A stretch of 64,000 nucleotides of DNA, from assembly GCA_037349315.1 (NCBI GenBank), contig JBAIAC010000056.1, forward strand, positions 534,501 to 598,500, written 5' to 3'. Source of the stretch: Chelydra serpentina. Lineage: Eukaryota; Chordata; Testudines; Chelydridae. The notes below the pieces were generated by a model. That model was not told the DNA's origin. It was given only the letters and a program-made list of their open reading frames with translations, and did not search any database. Positions 63,576-64,000 of the stretch are shown here, in pieces. Position 1 is the stretch's first letter, and the number at the start of each line of letters is the position of its first letter. The position numbers and the translations under genes were made by a program.

Positions 63576-64000
63576 TCTCAGCTGACACGTTCCCCTATTA
63601 CCTAGTAACCCCAGCCCAGCTGCCTTGTTAACATTCCCCTCTTGTTTGCCCAGTTAGCAGGCAGAAAGCTCCTGCAAGGGCTTCCCATCATGCTCCATTG
63701 CGTACAGTCTTTGCATGTGAAGAGCTGGCCACACCTCAGTTTGTTTATGGCCACAATTAGCAATCGCTTCCATTTGCTTGGCATACATCTGGTTTTACTG
63801 CCTTGGGGTGTGGGCTGGCTCACAGTCTCTGTAGACACAGCATCAGTACACTGAGATACTCTTGTTCTGATTTGAAAAGAAATGCCATATAACCCTTAAA
63901 AAGGTCAGAAAATGGGGTTGGTTCTGATCAGGCCCAGGTGCAAATCAGAAGTAACTCCACTGGGGTCCCTGGGAATGATTCCCCTCTCGCTCTCCCCAGT
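63576..64000. other. Non-genic window edge
   Basis: No gene, RNA or element with readable ends was recognised. Confidence 0.4.

Overview
The window is vertebrate nuclear DNA, most probably from a turtle. The evidence is a spliced IgGFc-binding-protein-type gene with vertebrate exon structure, CR1 LINEs ending in the ATTCTATGATT tail, tRNA-derived SINEs that share this CR1 tail (the cryptodiran Pol III SINE type), many hAT and Harbinger-like short DNA transposons, and a full-length DIRS-type tyrosine-recombinase retrotransposon. The species assignment is an inference from repeat types. Nothing here is bacterial or viral in organisation.

Region 1 (about 1.3-45.2 kb, + strand) is one host gene, FCGBP or an FCGBP-like paralogue. 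Twenty coding exons can be joined by GT-AG splice sites into an uninterrupted 2,990-residue reading frame: signal peptide, IgGFc-binding N-terminal domain, then seven von Willebrand type D (VWD) modules. Exon phases alternate strictly (1-0, then 0-1), so every two-exon VWD cassette is symmetric. Modules 1-3 and 4-6 are paralogous blocks, and a partial third block (module 7) closes the protein. Six modules keep the GDPH autoproteolysis motif; the seventh has lost it. A possible TATA promoter and tiny non-coding exon lie at about 1.29-1.34 kb. Polyadenylation signals lie at 45.14-45.16 kb.

The introns are packed with repeats. They include hAT elements with readable 8-bp target duplications, LTR copies (4.3-5.5 and 37.8-38.9 kb), foldback repeats with a hammerhead-ribozyme-like core, MIR-like fragments, an 87-88 bp C-rich minisatellite inside a hAT-like element (30.5-32.9 kb), and CR1 tails.

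Region 2 (45.2-51.7 kb) holds two long broken CR1 copies in + orientation, one in - orientation, and a SINE. Region 3 (51.7-61.0 kb) is an old CR1 copy split by three later insertions: a solo LTR (51,971-53,050), a Harbinger-like MITE (53,275-54,104) and a 6.1-kb DIRS element on the - strand (about 54,575-60,682). The DIRS element has open gag-like, reverse transcriptase/RNase H and tyrosine recombinase frames, near-identical inverted terminal repeats and an internal complementary region. It is the youngest-looking mobile element here. Region 4 (61.0-64.0 kb) contains a frameshifted Myb/SANT-like DNA-binding domain remnant, probably Harbinger-derived, plus MITE and tandem-repeat sequence. No second host gene was recognised.
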